NCBI GenBank assembly: GCA_032629725.1
Contig: JAFEVB010000027.1
Span: 310,001-374,000, forward strand
DNA length: 64,000 nt
Reading direction: 5' to 3'
DNA from: Gremmenia infestans
Taxonomy: Eukaryota > Ascomycota > Leotiomycetes > Helotiales > Hamatocanthoscyphaceae
Shown: positions 1-9,959 of the stretch, piece by piece
How positions within the stretch are numbered: position 1 is the first letter of the stretch
Layout: the number at the start of each line of letters is the position of its first letter
The notes under the pieces: generated by a model
The model's input: the letters and a program-made list of their open reading frames with translations, nothing else
What the model was told of the DNA's origin: nothing
Databases searched by the model: none
Position numbers and translations under genes: made by a program

Positions 1-83
1 GAAGGCGTTGTATAGCCTATTATCTCCCTATCGTCGTCGATTAATCTGCCGTATCTGTTTGCCGATTAGTCAGTTAAGATGGA

Positions 84-1892
84 TTAAAAAGGGAAGGATA
101 GGCAGAGGTCATACTCAAGCAGTAGCCGGAAAAACCACACTTCCAAGTCCTCATTCCTCAACACCTTATCCGCCCACTCCCGGCCCTGTAATGCCAGCCT
201 CTCAGCCTCCTTCTTCCCCGATGGCTCCCCCGCAAACCACCGCACAGCCTCCACCCACTCATCACCTCTCAAGCTCAGCGGTATGAAATGGACCCACGGT
301 CTCAACCACTCATTATGCCATTCCCTGAACACAGCTAGCTTATACACCAAACTCCTGCTCTTGAGAAAAGCGTAGAATCTGCCGCTGAATGCATTCCCGT
401 CCATGTCGAGCAGGTACTTGTAACTCCATGCTTCGGTTTGCTTGGCATTTTTCTTGATATCGAAGAATTCACGCTGTGCATCGCAGTCACCCGGGTCGCA
501 TTGCCCGACGTGCGAGAAGAAAATATCCATAATTTCCTTGAATTCGCTACGGGGCACTGATTTCACCTCCCAGTGTTCCTCGTTTCCTTCCCCGTTATTA
601 ACGAGAATCTTGGCTTGGTCGCCTGCATTTACTTTTTGCACCACGTGTTGACGGTGTTGGCGTCTCCAGCCGCCGTCTCTGCTGAATCCGCCGGTCGTAG
701 AGCCGCGCCACCAGAACTTGTCTTCCTTTTGCGCCCAGGGCATGTCGTCGGACTCTGTGTAGGGCACTTTGCCGGCCCAATACCAGGGGGAGGGGTACAG
801 GATGTCAGAGTAAGAGGAGATTTTGGATTGGGAGAAGACGGGGAAGAGGTCGTGGACTATATTGAAAGCATTGGGGCGCTCGAAGAAGCCGAACGTTTCG
901 CTGAAGGACGGGGATTGGCAGATATCTGAGAATGCTGTTTGATTGGACACGAATCCTAATTCTCCAACTGCGTAGCTCGCGAAATTGTCCACTTTTGGTC
1001 CATCTTCGAGATCTGCCCGGGCAGGACTGTCTGGAGGACAGGATATTCTTGACTCTGTCCATGTAGGCTGGTGGGCATAGACGTTGAACCGGGTCTTTCT
1101 TACATCTGCAAAGCGGGAGCCATCACTAAGGTCTGATGGTCTCTTTGACCATGAATTCCGAGCATCCACTACAGCTTTCGCAGCTGGTTTTTTGACCTCC
1201 ATTGCGGTCTTCATTAGTCTCGTCATATCGTCAAATGGAACCACTACTCGCGGCTCGTCGTGAATGTTGAAACAGAGGTCCATGTCCGGCAAGTACTTTA
1301 TAAACCCCTTCATCATGCCCACCGTCGCATCCATCTGCCATGCTCCTCCTCCATCGATCTTCTTAACCGCTCCATTCCGAATCAAAGCCCCAATCAAATT
1401 GTTCGCATCAAACCCTAATGCCTCTTGTGCCCGCGCCCTTATTGTCTTGGGCTTCAATCCCCAGAATGGGTTCAAGGAGTGTTGAATGGAATCGTACTCG
1501 TCGATCAACTGGACATTCTTCTTTTTCGCAAAATCATACCACTTGTCGAAATTCGGGGGAGGAGGTATGCCATATCGCCGCCTGTATTCCGCAACTGCTT
1601 CTTCCAACGTCTTCGATTGGCGGCCTAGCATCGCCCTGTAGTCCTTCTCCGCATCGCTAATGAGCTGCCATACTGGATGAGAAGCTGGAGTTCGAGGGGG
1701 GCTTGGGGTGGTCGGGGCTGTCACTGGAGCATCTTTGCGACCTGGTGTTTCATCGACTGGAGAATGAGGGCTAGAGACTCCTGGACCGTATGATGCTTGA
1801 TTTCTGAGATAGAGTAGTGTGCATCCAGCAAATGCCAGAAGGACCAGCAGCAGAAGGGATTGGCGTGAGCGCATCCTTATCCTTGGTCTCAT
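84..1892 (-). CDS. GT90 / CAP10-like glycosyltransferase
   Basis: Single-exon gene, 602 aa. The N-terminus is basic followed by one hydrophobic segment (about residues 10-28), as in a type II Golgi signal anchor. A Pro/Ser/Thr-rich stem follows. The C-terminal half carries features of the CAP10/DUF821 (glycosyltransferase family 90) family: WWRGSTTGGFSRDGGWRRQH, then DMDGNAFSGRFYAFLKS and LRPWVHFIPLSLRGDEW. Family members such as cryptococcal Cap59/Cxt1 relatives transfer sugars (often xylose) onto surface or secreted glycans in the Golgi lumen; the substrate here cannot be read from sequence. A second in-frame Met six codons on (1874) is an alternative start. It is transcribed away from RIB7 across a shared ~870-bp spacer. 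Confidence 0.85.
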   Translation of the reverse strand: MRPRIRMRSRQSLLLLVLLAFAGCTLLYLRNQASYGPGVSSPHSPVDETPGRKDAPVTAPTTPSPPRTPASHPVWQLISDAEKDYRAMLGRQSKTLEEAVAEYRRRYGIPPPPNFDKWYDFAKKKNVQLIDEYDSIQHSLNPFWGLKPKTIRARAQEALGFDANNLIGALIRNGAVKKIDGGGAWQMDATVGMMKGFIKYLPDMDLCFNIHDEPRVVVPFDDMTRLMKTAMEVKKPAAKAVVDARNSWSKRPSDLSDGSRFADVRKTRFNVYAHQPTWTESRISCPPDSPARADLEDGPKVDNFASYAVGELGFVSNQTAFSDICQSPSFSETFGFFERPNAFNIVHDLFPVFSQSKISSYSDILYPSPWYWAGKVPYTESDDMPWAQKEDKFWWRGSTTGGFSRDGGWRRQHRQHVVQKVNAGDQAKILVNNGEGNEEHWEVKSVPRSEFKEIMDIFFSHVGQCDPGDCDAQREFFDIKKNAKQTEAWSYKYLLDMDGNAFSGRFYAFLKSRSLVYKLAVFREWHNEWLRPWVHFIPLSLRGDEWVEAVRWFAGEPSGKKEAERLALQGREWADKVLRNEDLEVWFFRLLLEYDLCLSFPF

Positions 1893-2764
1893 GAAAGCCG
1901 TGTTGAAAGATTACGAGGCGTTGGATTCATGATCCTCTTCCCTGTACCATACAGTGTCGAAGTTTCTACCCGTCGCCTCGATTGCGGGCAGGTGCGAATA
2001 TGATAGCTGTAAAAGACGCGTTGAAGTGCTGTTTAACAAAACAAATTTCCTGGCACTGTAGCGTTGTAGCGATTGATGATGCCGTACCTAAGTTCTGACA
2101 TGTGGCGCTTAAAGCAACATGAGATCCCTGCAGTAGCCTCACATTTTCAGGGGTTCAGGTATAACATTCAAGTACATAATATAGCAGTACAATATCTTTA
2201 CTCTCTTTCCATTTTGTTATTATGTTACCAAAAGACAGTTCTGTCTTGACAAATGTTCGTCGGAATACAAAATCTACTATTAATATGTTCATGCTCTGCT
2301 ACCAACTTCGGTTTCGGCTCATGTACCTCCCATGTACCTAGGTATTTGGCAAAATGTATCGTCACGCCCTATTCTTGAATCTATAGATTTTCAACTAGAC
2401 TGGTTCTTATTACAAGGAGAAGGGAAAAGTTCCCCTTGAATGCCCTCAATATCATGACTCCAAAGGAAGTTGAGAAAAAACGAACTTCCGGGGAATTATA
2501 ACTTGGCCAATTTCTTTTTTCTTGAAAGCCTCTTGGTGAGGCGTATCATTTTTAGACTCGAGGGATGTCACGTCCCGACAAGGCTGAAGATCGTTCTGCA
2601 AGGCTGTACAAGTGGGGAAGTGACGACTTCAACTACAGGTATTTCACTCCTTCATCCCATGCCATCCACGCCACGCCATGCCTCATCAATCACAAATGCC
2701 CGCAAAGCCGGGACGTTCTAGAGATCAGTGTCGTGTACAACTTCACTAATAATAATTGTCCGCA
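1893..2764. promoter_or_regulatory. Divergent spacer between GT90 gene and RIB7
   Basis: About 870 bp with no conserved gene, expected to hold both promoters. It contains a short ATG-initiated reading frame starting at 2565 that runs into the RIB7 coding region in another frame, with a GT donor-like site (CAG/GTATTT) near 2639. It could be an upstream ORF or a leader exon. Confidence 0.5.
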
Positions 2765-3829
2765 ATGGCCACACGACACTCGTATCCGTACCCTCCGACT
2801 GATGCTACGCTACACAGCTCCAGTATTCAAATCCTCAGCTCTGGGAAGCCCTCCGACATTTTTGTTGACCATCGAGGACGGCCTGTAATTGTCACCCTCT
2901 CCAAGGCGAGGCGCACAGAGCTTGAGCCCTACCTGCCACCCAACCGCACCACCTTTTTGAACGACAGTGATCCTGCATCAGCGGAATCAAGAGTTCATAA
3001 TTCCGTCTCGTTTGATCCATATAGTCGAATGCAGATTACGGGTCGCCTAAGAACTACTATACCCCACGTTACCTTGACCTACGCACAATCTATCGATGGC
3101 CAAATCGCCTTGAACCCAGGAGTTCGAACCGCAATATCGGGACCAGAGACGAAGGCAATGACTCAATATCTGAGATCCCGACACGATGCTATTCTCATTG
3201 GTAGAGGAACTGCTATGGCCGACGATCCTGGCCTCAACACCAAATACAGTGATGATGAAGAGTATCCTGTAGGGCTGGACCGGCAACCGCGACCGATTAT
3301 TCTAGACCCATCTAAACAATGGAAAGAGTATGCATGCGAGAAGCTATTCGATCTTGCAGAAAAACGATTGGGCAGACCACCATGGACAGTGAATAGCGTG
3401 GAAAACATGGGCGACGAAGAGTTCGAAACAGTTATTCAACATGTGGACCAAGACAGGTCTAGGCTCCGTAGCGTCGGTGGGGGTGTTATACAGGCTGGAG
3501 AATATGGTTCGAAGGAGAATGGGGTTGATTGGAAAGAAATCTTGTCAGCCCTTGGAGCCACTGGAGTTCGGAGCGTTATGATCGAGGGTGGTGCGGCAGT
3601 CATCAACGATCTATTAAGGCAGAGAAACCAACAGTGGATCGACAGCATCATCGTTACTATTGCACCCACTTATTTGGGTGAGGGAGGTGTCCACGTAGCT
3701 CCTTTCAGGAGTCAAACAAACCACAAAGAATTCGAGTTGTCCAATGTCAAATGGCTGGATTATGAAAACGACATTGTTATGGCCTGGAGGCAATCACGTT
3801 CTGTCAGGAGAGTCTTTTTGGAGACATAA
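2765..3829 (+). CDS. RIB7: Riboflavin biosynthesis pyrimidine reductase
   Basis: 354 aa, one exon. It belongs to the RibD C-terminal reductase family, which in fungi reduces 2,5-diamino-6-ribosylamino-4(3H)-pyrimidinone 5'-phosphate with NADPH (second step of riboflavin synthesis). Recognisable blocks are VTLTYAQSIDGQIA, the SGPETKAMTQYLRSRHDAIL segment leading to IGRGTAMADDPGLN, and VMIEGGAAVINDLL near the end. At 354 aa it is longer than yeast Rib7 (about 240 aa): it has about 95 extra residues at the N-terminus and an insertion around residues 195-235. The ATG at 2765 is chosen because stop codons (TAATAATAA) lie immediately upstream in frame. Confidence 0.9.
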   Translation: MATRHSYPYPPTDATLHSSSIQILSSGKPSDIFVDHRGRPVIVTLSKARRTELEPYLPPNRTTFLNDSDPASAESRVHNSVSFDPYSRMQITGRLRTTIPHVTLTYAQSIDGQIALNPGVRTAISGPETKAMTQYLRSRHDAILIGRGTAMADDPGLNTKYSDDEEYPVGLDRQPRPIILDPSKQWKEYACEKLFDLAEKRLGRPPWTVNSVENMGDEEFETVIQHVDQDRSRLRSVGGGVIQAGEYGSKENGVDWKEILSALGATGVRSVMIEGGAAVINDLLRQRNQQWIDSIIVTIAPTYLGEGGVHVAPFRSQTNHKEFELSNVKWLDYENDIVMAWRQSRSVRRVFLET

Positions 3830-5150
3830 CACTCCACTACCTAGTCAATCACCTACGAGCGGCCAAATTTCGAACGATCAAAGCAACCTCGATGCACCCC
3901 CTGGCCATGTCAGTTCAAATGCCTAGTCATTCGTCCGCTCACTGTCGGTCAAGCATTTAACGGAGAGAATAATCTCGATGAAGCTTCAGGCCCAAGACCT
4001 GATCAGTCTACGGTTACTCAGGCTTGAATGGACAGAGTGACCCAACTCATTTATTAACGGTGAGAGCATTGTCTTCAATAGATAATTTGTAAGTCCACTG
4101 CAACTGTCGCTGCTGCAAAGCTACTTGAGTAACACGCTTCGATACTTAGGTTTTAATCCTTTCCACGAGACATATCTGCTACTTGTTGACCTAAATGCTG
4201 ATCTTGGAGGATAAATTGGGGATGCAAAGCCTTGGATGGATTGCAGAGAGCCTCCGTGAAGGCTGAGGCTTACGCTCGTAAGACTTGACTTCTCAGCAAG
4301 CCACCAACTTTGATAGCTGTCGATGCTTACCGAAATCATTGACAACACGCAATAGATAGAATAAAGTGCTTGAAAAGATGATCGCATTATCGTAGGTATC
4401 TCAGGGGCTACACGTGATTCGAGAGGGCTACTTGTATTCCTCAACGTGAAACATGACAAGAAAACCTAGCGGAAGAATCGTCGGTCTTCTTTCTTAGCTC
4501 TCTTCGGTATTAAAGCGTAATGATCCTAGAGCTTATTTTTCTGTTCGTACTTCGTAAAACAAGATGCCATGATTCTGATTGGTTAATATTGTGGAAAAGC
4601 CCGGCAAAGTGGCGTTCAAGTACGAAATCTAAAAATAGCACAGCCCTTTTTGGTGTTTGCCGGCACGCGGGGATACCTAAACACGAGAAAATGTTTAGCG
4701 CGGATCTTTTACCTAACGCTTGACTGGGCATCATCCCTGAACTAACGGATCTAGAGCCATTTCAGATCAACTCAACCTAACCTCACCTCACCTCGTTTCT
4801 CCTCCATCGCCAACTTTTTCCGCAACAGCGTTCATACGATACTCTTTTAATACATCCTCTCGTTACAGTACGACCTCACTCGTTCGGTCGTGTATCTATT
4901 TGCTGAGGTGAGTGATTGCAAGCGGTGTGCCGCTTCTCGTTGCTTGAGGAAACGGAAGAACATCGTGTCTAAGTTCAGACAGGGGTTTGCATTTTCCGTC
5001 AACATCACCACATTTCCTCAAATAGCTTCACCGGATACCTAGAACGAAATCACGATAGCTATTTTGCGGACCACTATCGATCTACGGAATATAATATTGG
5101 ATACCGGGCGTGCATTTGAAGGGGTGTCAACACACCAACGCTATTTCACG
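3830..5150. other. Intergenic, no gene seen
   Basis: About 1.3 kb between two genes on the + strand. No reading frame here looks like a protein. The last ~400 bp are pyrimidine-rich with CTCACCTCACCTC-type stretches and probably hold the promoter and leader of the downstream secreted-protein gene. Confidence 0.5.
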
Positions 5151-6132
5151 ATGAGGACCTCTAGGGGCCTGCAGATTTATTCGTTGCTCTTCATACTTCT
5201 TGCGACATTTACGGCAGCATGGCCTTGGCCCAGATGGTTACCGGAGCGGGATTCTTTGATTGCTGCACGGGACGATAATACAAGTATGCTACTCATGCCG
5301 GGGCTCCAGAGAGGATATACTGACAACAGCAGGTTCAAACACAGCACAAGCCACCAATACACAAGAAAGTGCCTCGGCCACGGCCACGGCAACAGACAAT
5401 AAATCATCTGCTACAGATACCTCCGCTACAGACACCAAATCCGACAGCCCCACCACCGACAGCAAAGGCAACACCATAACAGCCACTGACTCTTCATCCC
5501 CGTCAACAACCGACGGAAGCTCAACGGGCACCATAACCAAAGCGGCTACAACAGACTCATCTGATACGGCAACATCAGCCAATTCAACATCCTACGATCC
5601 CACAAATCCAGCAGGCGGCGTCTCCCTCATGACACCCGCCGTCTCCGCCGGCTCCCAATATTACAAAATCGGCTCCAACGTAACCTTCGGCTGGAACTAC
5701 ACCTCCCTCCTCAGCACGCCCTCCGCCGTAAATGTAATGGCAACCTGCACCGCCAACCAGCAGCTCTATACCATCGCCGCGAACCAAACCGTCGCCAACA
5801 ACACGGGCGTCGTTACCTGGGACACGGGCGCTTACCAAGCAACGGCAGTCTCGGACCCCTTGCTCGTCCAGACGTACACACTCATCATCTACGATGCCGG
5901 CAGCTCGATAAGCGCTACTGCCCAGCCGGGGTATATGTCCGTGTACGATTCGTATACGTTTGGCATGTATACGCCGCAGCCGTACACGGATCTCGCGGGG
6001 TGGAAGTGCGCTACGTGTAGCGGGGCGCTTGGAGAGACGGAACGGAGGGCACTGGGCTTGATGGTTGGCATGGCGGTGCTTACCGTGTGCAGCTTTGGCT
6101 GGTTTGTTAACGGGTTGGGGGTTATCTGGTAG
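5151..6132 (+). CDS. Secreted/membrane-anchored Ser-Thr-rich protein (DUF7137-like)
   Basis: Two exons, 5151..5283 and 5330..6132 (311 aa); intron 46 nt (or 49 nt with the next CAG). The start gives a clear signal peptide (RGLQIYSLLFILLATFTAAW). A Thr/Ser/Ala-rich, likely O-glycosylated region of about 90 residues follows. A beta-rich domain comes next (TPAVSAGSQYYKIGSNVTFG ... SYTFGMYTPQPYTDLAGWKC) and resembles the fungal DUF7137 family. The C-terminus is hydrophobic (LGLMVGMAVLTVCSFGWFVN), fitting a membrane or GPI anchor. A cell-wall or surface role is inferred from this layout; no enzymatic motif is visible. Confidence 0.75.
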
Positions 6133-6643
6133 AGAACAGAGGAAAATATCCCTCATCTCATCACCCAAAAACCAAGAGGAAGTCTGGTTCTTGGAAACTA
6201 ATACTGTGATTTTACTTACTATGTTCATGTTGATATGAAGGGAACAAACAGCAAAATTGGTTGGGCATAATCGCTGGTGCATTTAGATTTGATTCTTGCA
6301 CATTACGCTCCTTAAAGACTTGGATGGGGCTGGGGAAATGGTGTTTATGGTTTGCTTTGGGGTCTTTTGCATAGAGAGCGGGGAGAAGAACAGTCAAGTC
6401 GAGCCAAATCAATACGTAATGAATGGAGAGGACTTTGTCCATAGTTTCAAAGCACTTTTACGTCTAAAATACATACCTACTCTACTATTTTATTATCGCA
6501 AAATTGATGTGTTCTCTGCTTTCGAGGTTTCTATGTTCCCTTTACGTCGCATCATATCATATCAAACAGCTTGAAGATCTCCAACGATATCCTCCCACAT
6601 CACATCTATTTCTACGCATTTCTTCGTTCCACAATTACATCCC
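6133..6643. other. Convergent intergenic spacer
   Basis: Lies between the 3' ends of the secreted-protein gene (+) and the CDK11-like gene (-). It is AT-rich, has no credible coding sequence, and probably holds both 3' UTRs. Confidence 0.45.
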
Positions 6644-8189
6644 TCATATCAACTTCAACGCAAACCCACCGCCCCTCTCCTCCTCCCCCACCCCACCCCC
6701 AAAAATCCCACTAAAATCCACCGCCCCAATCTGCTGTCCCCCTCCCTTCCCCCGCTCCGGCGCATTCGGCGTGCCCCTCCTCCGCCTCCTCTCCTGCCCC
6801 GCCTTACTCGGAAACGTAGGGAACATCTCTCGGCTCTTCGCCCTGGGCTCCTCACGAAAGTACGCACTCCTCAGCACCTCATCCGCACTCGGTCGACTCT
6901 CCGGATCCAAGCCCAAAAGGCCCGTCAACAGCCTCCCCCCTTCAGCGGTTAGGAACGGGAACTTGGCCCGGAGCACCGAGCCCTGCGCTACAGGGTTCTT
7001 GGGCAGTTTGAGCGAGCGCGCGTTGGGGAGCCGTCGGAAGGACGGCCAGTTGCTCTCGGTTGGGATCCCGCAGAGTTCGAAGATGCGGGATAGCTGGTCG
7101 ACTTCGTTTTTTCCGGGCAGCAGCGCGTCTTTGTGTAACAGCTCGCCGAATATGCAGCCGATGGACCACATGTCTACGGCACGCCCGTAGTGCGTGGCGC
7201 CGAGCAGGAGTTCGGGCGCACGGTACCAGAGGGTTACTACTAGTTGGGTCATTTTGGGGGAGGGGTCGCCGAAGTAACGGGCCTGGGGCTGGTGGTTAGT
7301 ATATGTTGCTTTGGGGAGGGGGGGGGGAGGGAGGGGGGATGGTAGGGACTTACCATGCCGAAGTCTGCGATTTTTAATACACCACGATTGTTAAGGAGGA
7401 GATTGGATGTCTTGAGATCTCGGTGTAGGATCCAGTTACTGTGTAGGTAGGAGATGCCGGAGACAAGTTGGGAGAGGAGGGTTTTAGTTTCGGAGGGGAG
7501 GAAGGGTTCGGGCATGTCTTCAAGGAGAGTTTTTAGGTCGTGTTCGAGAAAGTCTAGGACGAGGAAGATGCTATTTCTCCATGTCAGTATGGTATTTTGC
7601 AAATGATTGAACGGTGATAAAGAAAAAGTGCATAAGCATACTTCTCAATCTTTCTCGTATCCTCCCCAACAACCACCTCCCTCAATGCCACGATATTGAT
7701 ATGCTCACAATCCATCAACGTCTGTATCTCCCTCAGCCCCGTAACGGGCACCCCATCATTCGCATTATCCATTTTCAGCCTCTTCAGCGCCACAACCTGC
7801 CCCGTCTTACTATCCTTCGCGCGGGATACCCATCCATAAGCACCCTCTTCAATATCATTCAGTTTCTCATAGTCCTCGACGCTTCTGCACTTCTTCCAGT
7901 CCGGAGCTGGGAATCGTAGGAGTTTGGCTAGAGGAAGCTCGGCTTGAAGCCCGGGCGGGGCCGGGGGCGAGGGCGAGAGTTTTCGGCGTTTAGTGGGTGG
8001 TTCTGATTCTTGGGCTTGCTGTTGCGATTGCGATTCTTGCTGCTGTTTGAGACGCAGAGCTGCCTCGTCCGCTTTCCGCTGTTTCTCGACCTTTAACCGC
8101 TTCTTCTCCTCCTTCTCCTTCTTACGCTGTGCTTCGAGCGCAGCATCATCTTCGTCATCTGCCCAGCGGGATTTCGCCTTGCTGCTCAT
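6644..8189 (-). CDS. CDK11/PITSLRE-like cyclin-dependent kinase
   Basis: Three exons on the minus strand: 8189..7642, 7570..7354, 7282..6644 (467 aa). Residues 1-100 are charged and low-complexity (KEKEEKKRLKVEKQRK, then PPTKRRKLSPSPPAPP). The kinase domain starts near 110: glycine loop EEGAYGWVSRA, Lys136 in VVALKRLK, the cyclin-binding helix PVTGLREIQ (148-156) in place of PSTAIRE, catalytic HRDLKTSNLLL, DFG, and VVTLWYRAPELLLGA. HRDLKTSNLLL and the TLWYRAPELLLGA block resemble CDK11 more than CDK10. CDK11 kinases act in transcription and splicing control with cyclin L. The second intron (71 nt) carries a near-continuous C tract on the coding strand. The C-terminal tail after about residue 405 is Gly/Arg-rich and not conserved. 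Confidence 0.88.
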
Positions 8190-8353
8190 CTTGTTGTTGT
8201 AGTTGTGCTGTATTGATATTGGAGTGGGGAACTTGGATTTGCGATTGGAGCTTCGTCAAATTTTGGAGCCTTGTTCAGCCGAACTTTGGTGCTTCCGCAA
8301 GGCTGACGCTAAATTTTTGAGAAGGCTTGGAATCCAACGACAATCAACTGGAA

Positions 8354-9959
8354 ATGGCTGTTATGAGGTCAATCTTTTCGTCGCAGACGCGAAATATACT
8401 GCGCTGTGCTGCGAGGGGAAGGTATGGAGTTCCTTGCGCTGCTGTGAGGTGGTCGTCGTCGGAGGCAAGGCAATGGTCTACGCCATTGGCAAAACAGCTT
8501 TCTGAAGCTATCACTGTACCATTTTATTCCTCCAGAGTTCTCGTAAACATATACTAATTCAATATATAGGCAACTGGACCAATTCCATTAGCATCATTCA
8601 TGCGAATGTGCTTGACTTCTGACGTGGGGGGATATTATACATCCAAGCAAGAGGGACGAGACCAGTTTGGGCAGAAGGGGGATTTTATCACATCTCCTGA
8701 GATATCGCAGATATTTGGGGAGCTGATAGGCATTTGGTTCGTGGCAGAATGGATGGCACAGGGAAAGAAGAGTAAAGGGGTTGAGTTGGTGGAAATAGGT
8801 CCTGGGAGGGGGACGCTGATGGATGATATGTTACGAGTATGTTCAGACCAACACTCCAATGGACGTTTACTGACCTACTATACAGACTATACGAAACTTC
8901 AAACCAATGGCATCAAGCATTGAAGCCGTCTATTTAGTAGAAGCAAGTCCTGCGTTACGAGAAGCTCAAAAGCAGCTCCTATGTGGAGACGCCCCCATGA
9001 CAGAAACGTCAATTGGGCATCAGAGTACAAGCAAATATGCAAACATCCCTATCATCTGGACAGAAAACATACGTTTTGTCCCATCTGGTAACAAGCCCCT
9101 TTTTATCCCAAGGTACGACTAACCATACCCAGGCGAAGACAAAACCCCATTCATAGTAGCTCACGAATTCTTCGACGCTCTCCCCATCCACGCCTTTCAA
9201 TCCGTCGCCCCAACCCCCACACCCCAAGAAACTACAATCAATACCCCTACCGGTGAACACGCCCTCACTCCATCCGCCCAAAAAGCAAAGGCAAAGCAAA
9301 CAGGTCCCCAATGGCGCGAAATGGTCGTCTCACCAGCACCCCCACCATCAACAACAAAAGACCAATCCCCAGAATTCCAACTCACACTCAGCAAATCCTC
9401 AACACCACACAGTCTCTACCTCCCCGAAGTCTCGCCCCGTTACAAAGCCCTGAAGTCGACCCCCGACTCACTCATTGAAGTAAGTCCCGAATCACACGCC
9501 TACGCTGCCGCCATCGCCTCCCTCATCGGCAAACCCAGCTCCGGCGCTGCATTGATTCTGGATTACGGCCCCGCGGACACGATCCCCATCAACAGTCTAC
9601 GCGGCATCAAAGGCCACAAGAGAGTCAGTCCCCTCAGCGAACCAGGCCTCGTAGATCTTTCCGCAGACGTGGATTTCGTAGCTCTCGCGGAAGCGGCGTG
9701 TAAAGCGACTGAGGGTGTGGAGGTCTGGGGGCCGGTGGAGCAGGGGGGGTGGTTGGAGGGTATGGGGATTAGGGAGAGGGCTGAGATGTTGGGTAAGGGG
9801 CTTGGGGAGAAGGAAAAGGGGAGGATTGAGAGTGCATGCCAGAGGCTTGTTGAGAGGGGGGGTGGGGGCATGGGGAAGGTGTATAAGGTTTTGGCTATTG
9901 TGCCGGAGAGTGGAGGTCGGAGGAGGCCGGTTGGGTTTGGGGGTGATGTTGAGGGATGA
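8354..9959 (+). CDS. NDUFAF7: Complex I assembly protein methyltransferase (NDUFAF7-like)
   Basis: Four exons: 8354..8515, 8570..8836, 8886..9087, 9133..9959 (485 aa). The first exon encodes an Arg/Ser-rich presequence suited to mitochondrial import. The second has GDFITSPEISQIFGELIGIW and the SAM-binding motif LVEIGPGRGTLMDDML, and the fourth opens with VAHEFFDALPIHAF, all diagnostic of the DUF185/Methyltransf_28 family. NDUFAF7 dimethylates an arginine of a complex I core subunit during assembly in the matrix. Between the EFFDALPIH motif and the LYLPEVSPRY block there is a low-complexity stretch (about residues 225-300). The C-terminal end is Gly-rich. It is divergent from the CDK11-like gene with only ~165 bp between start codons, so the two promoters must overlap. 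Confidence 0.88.
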
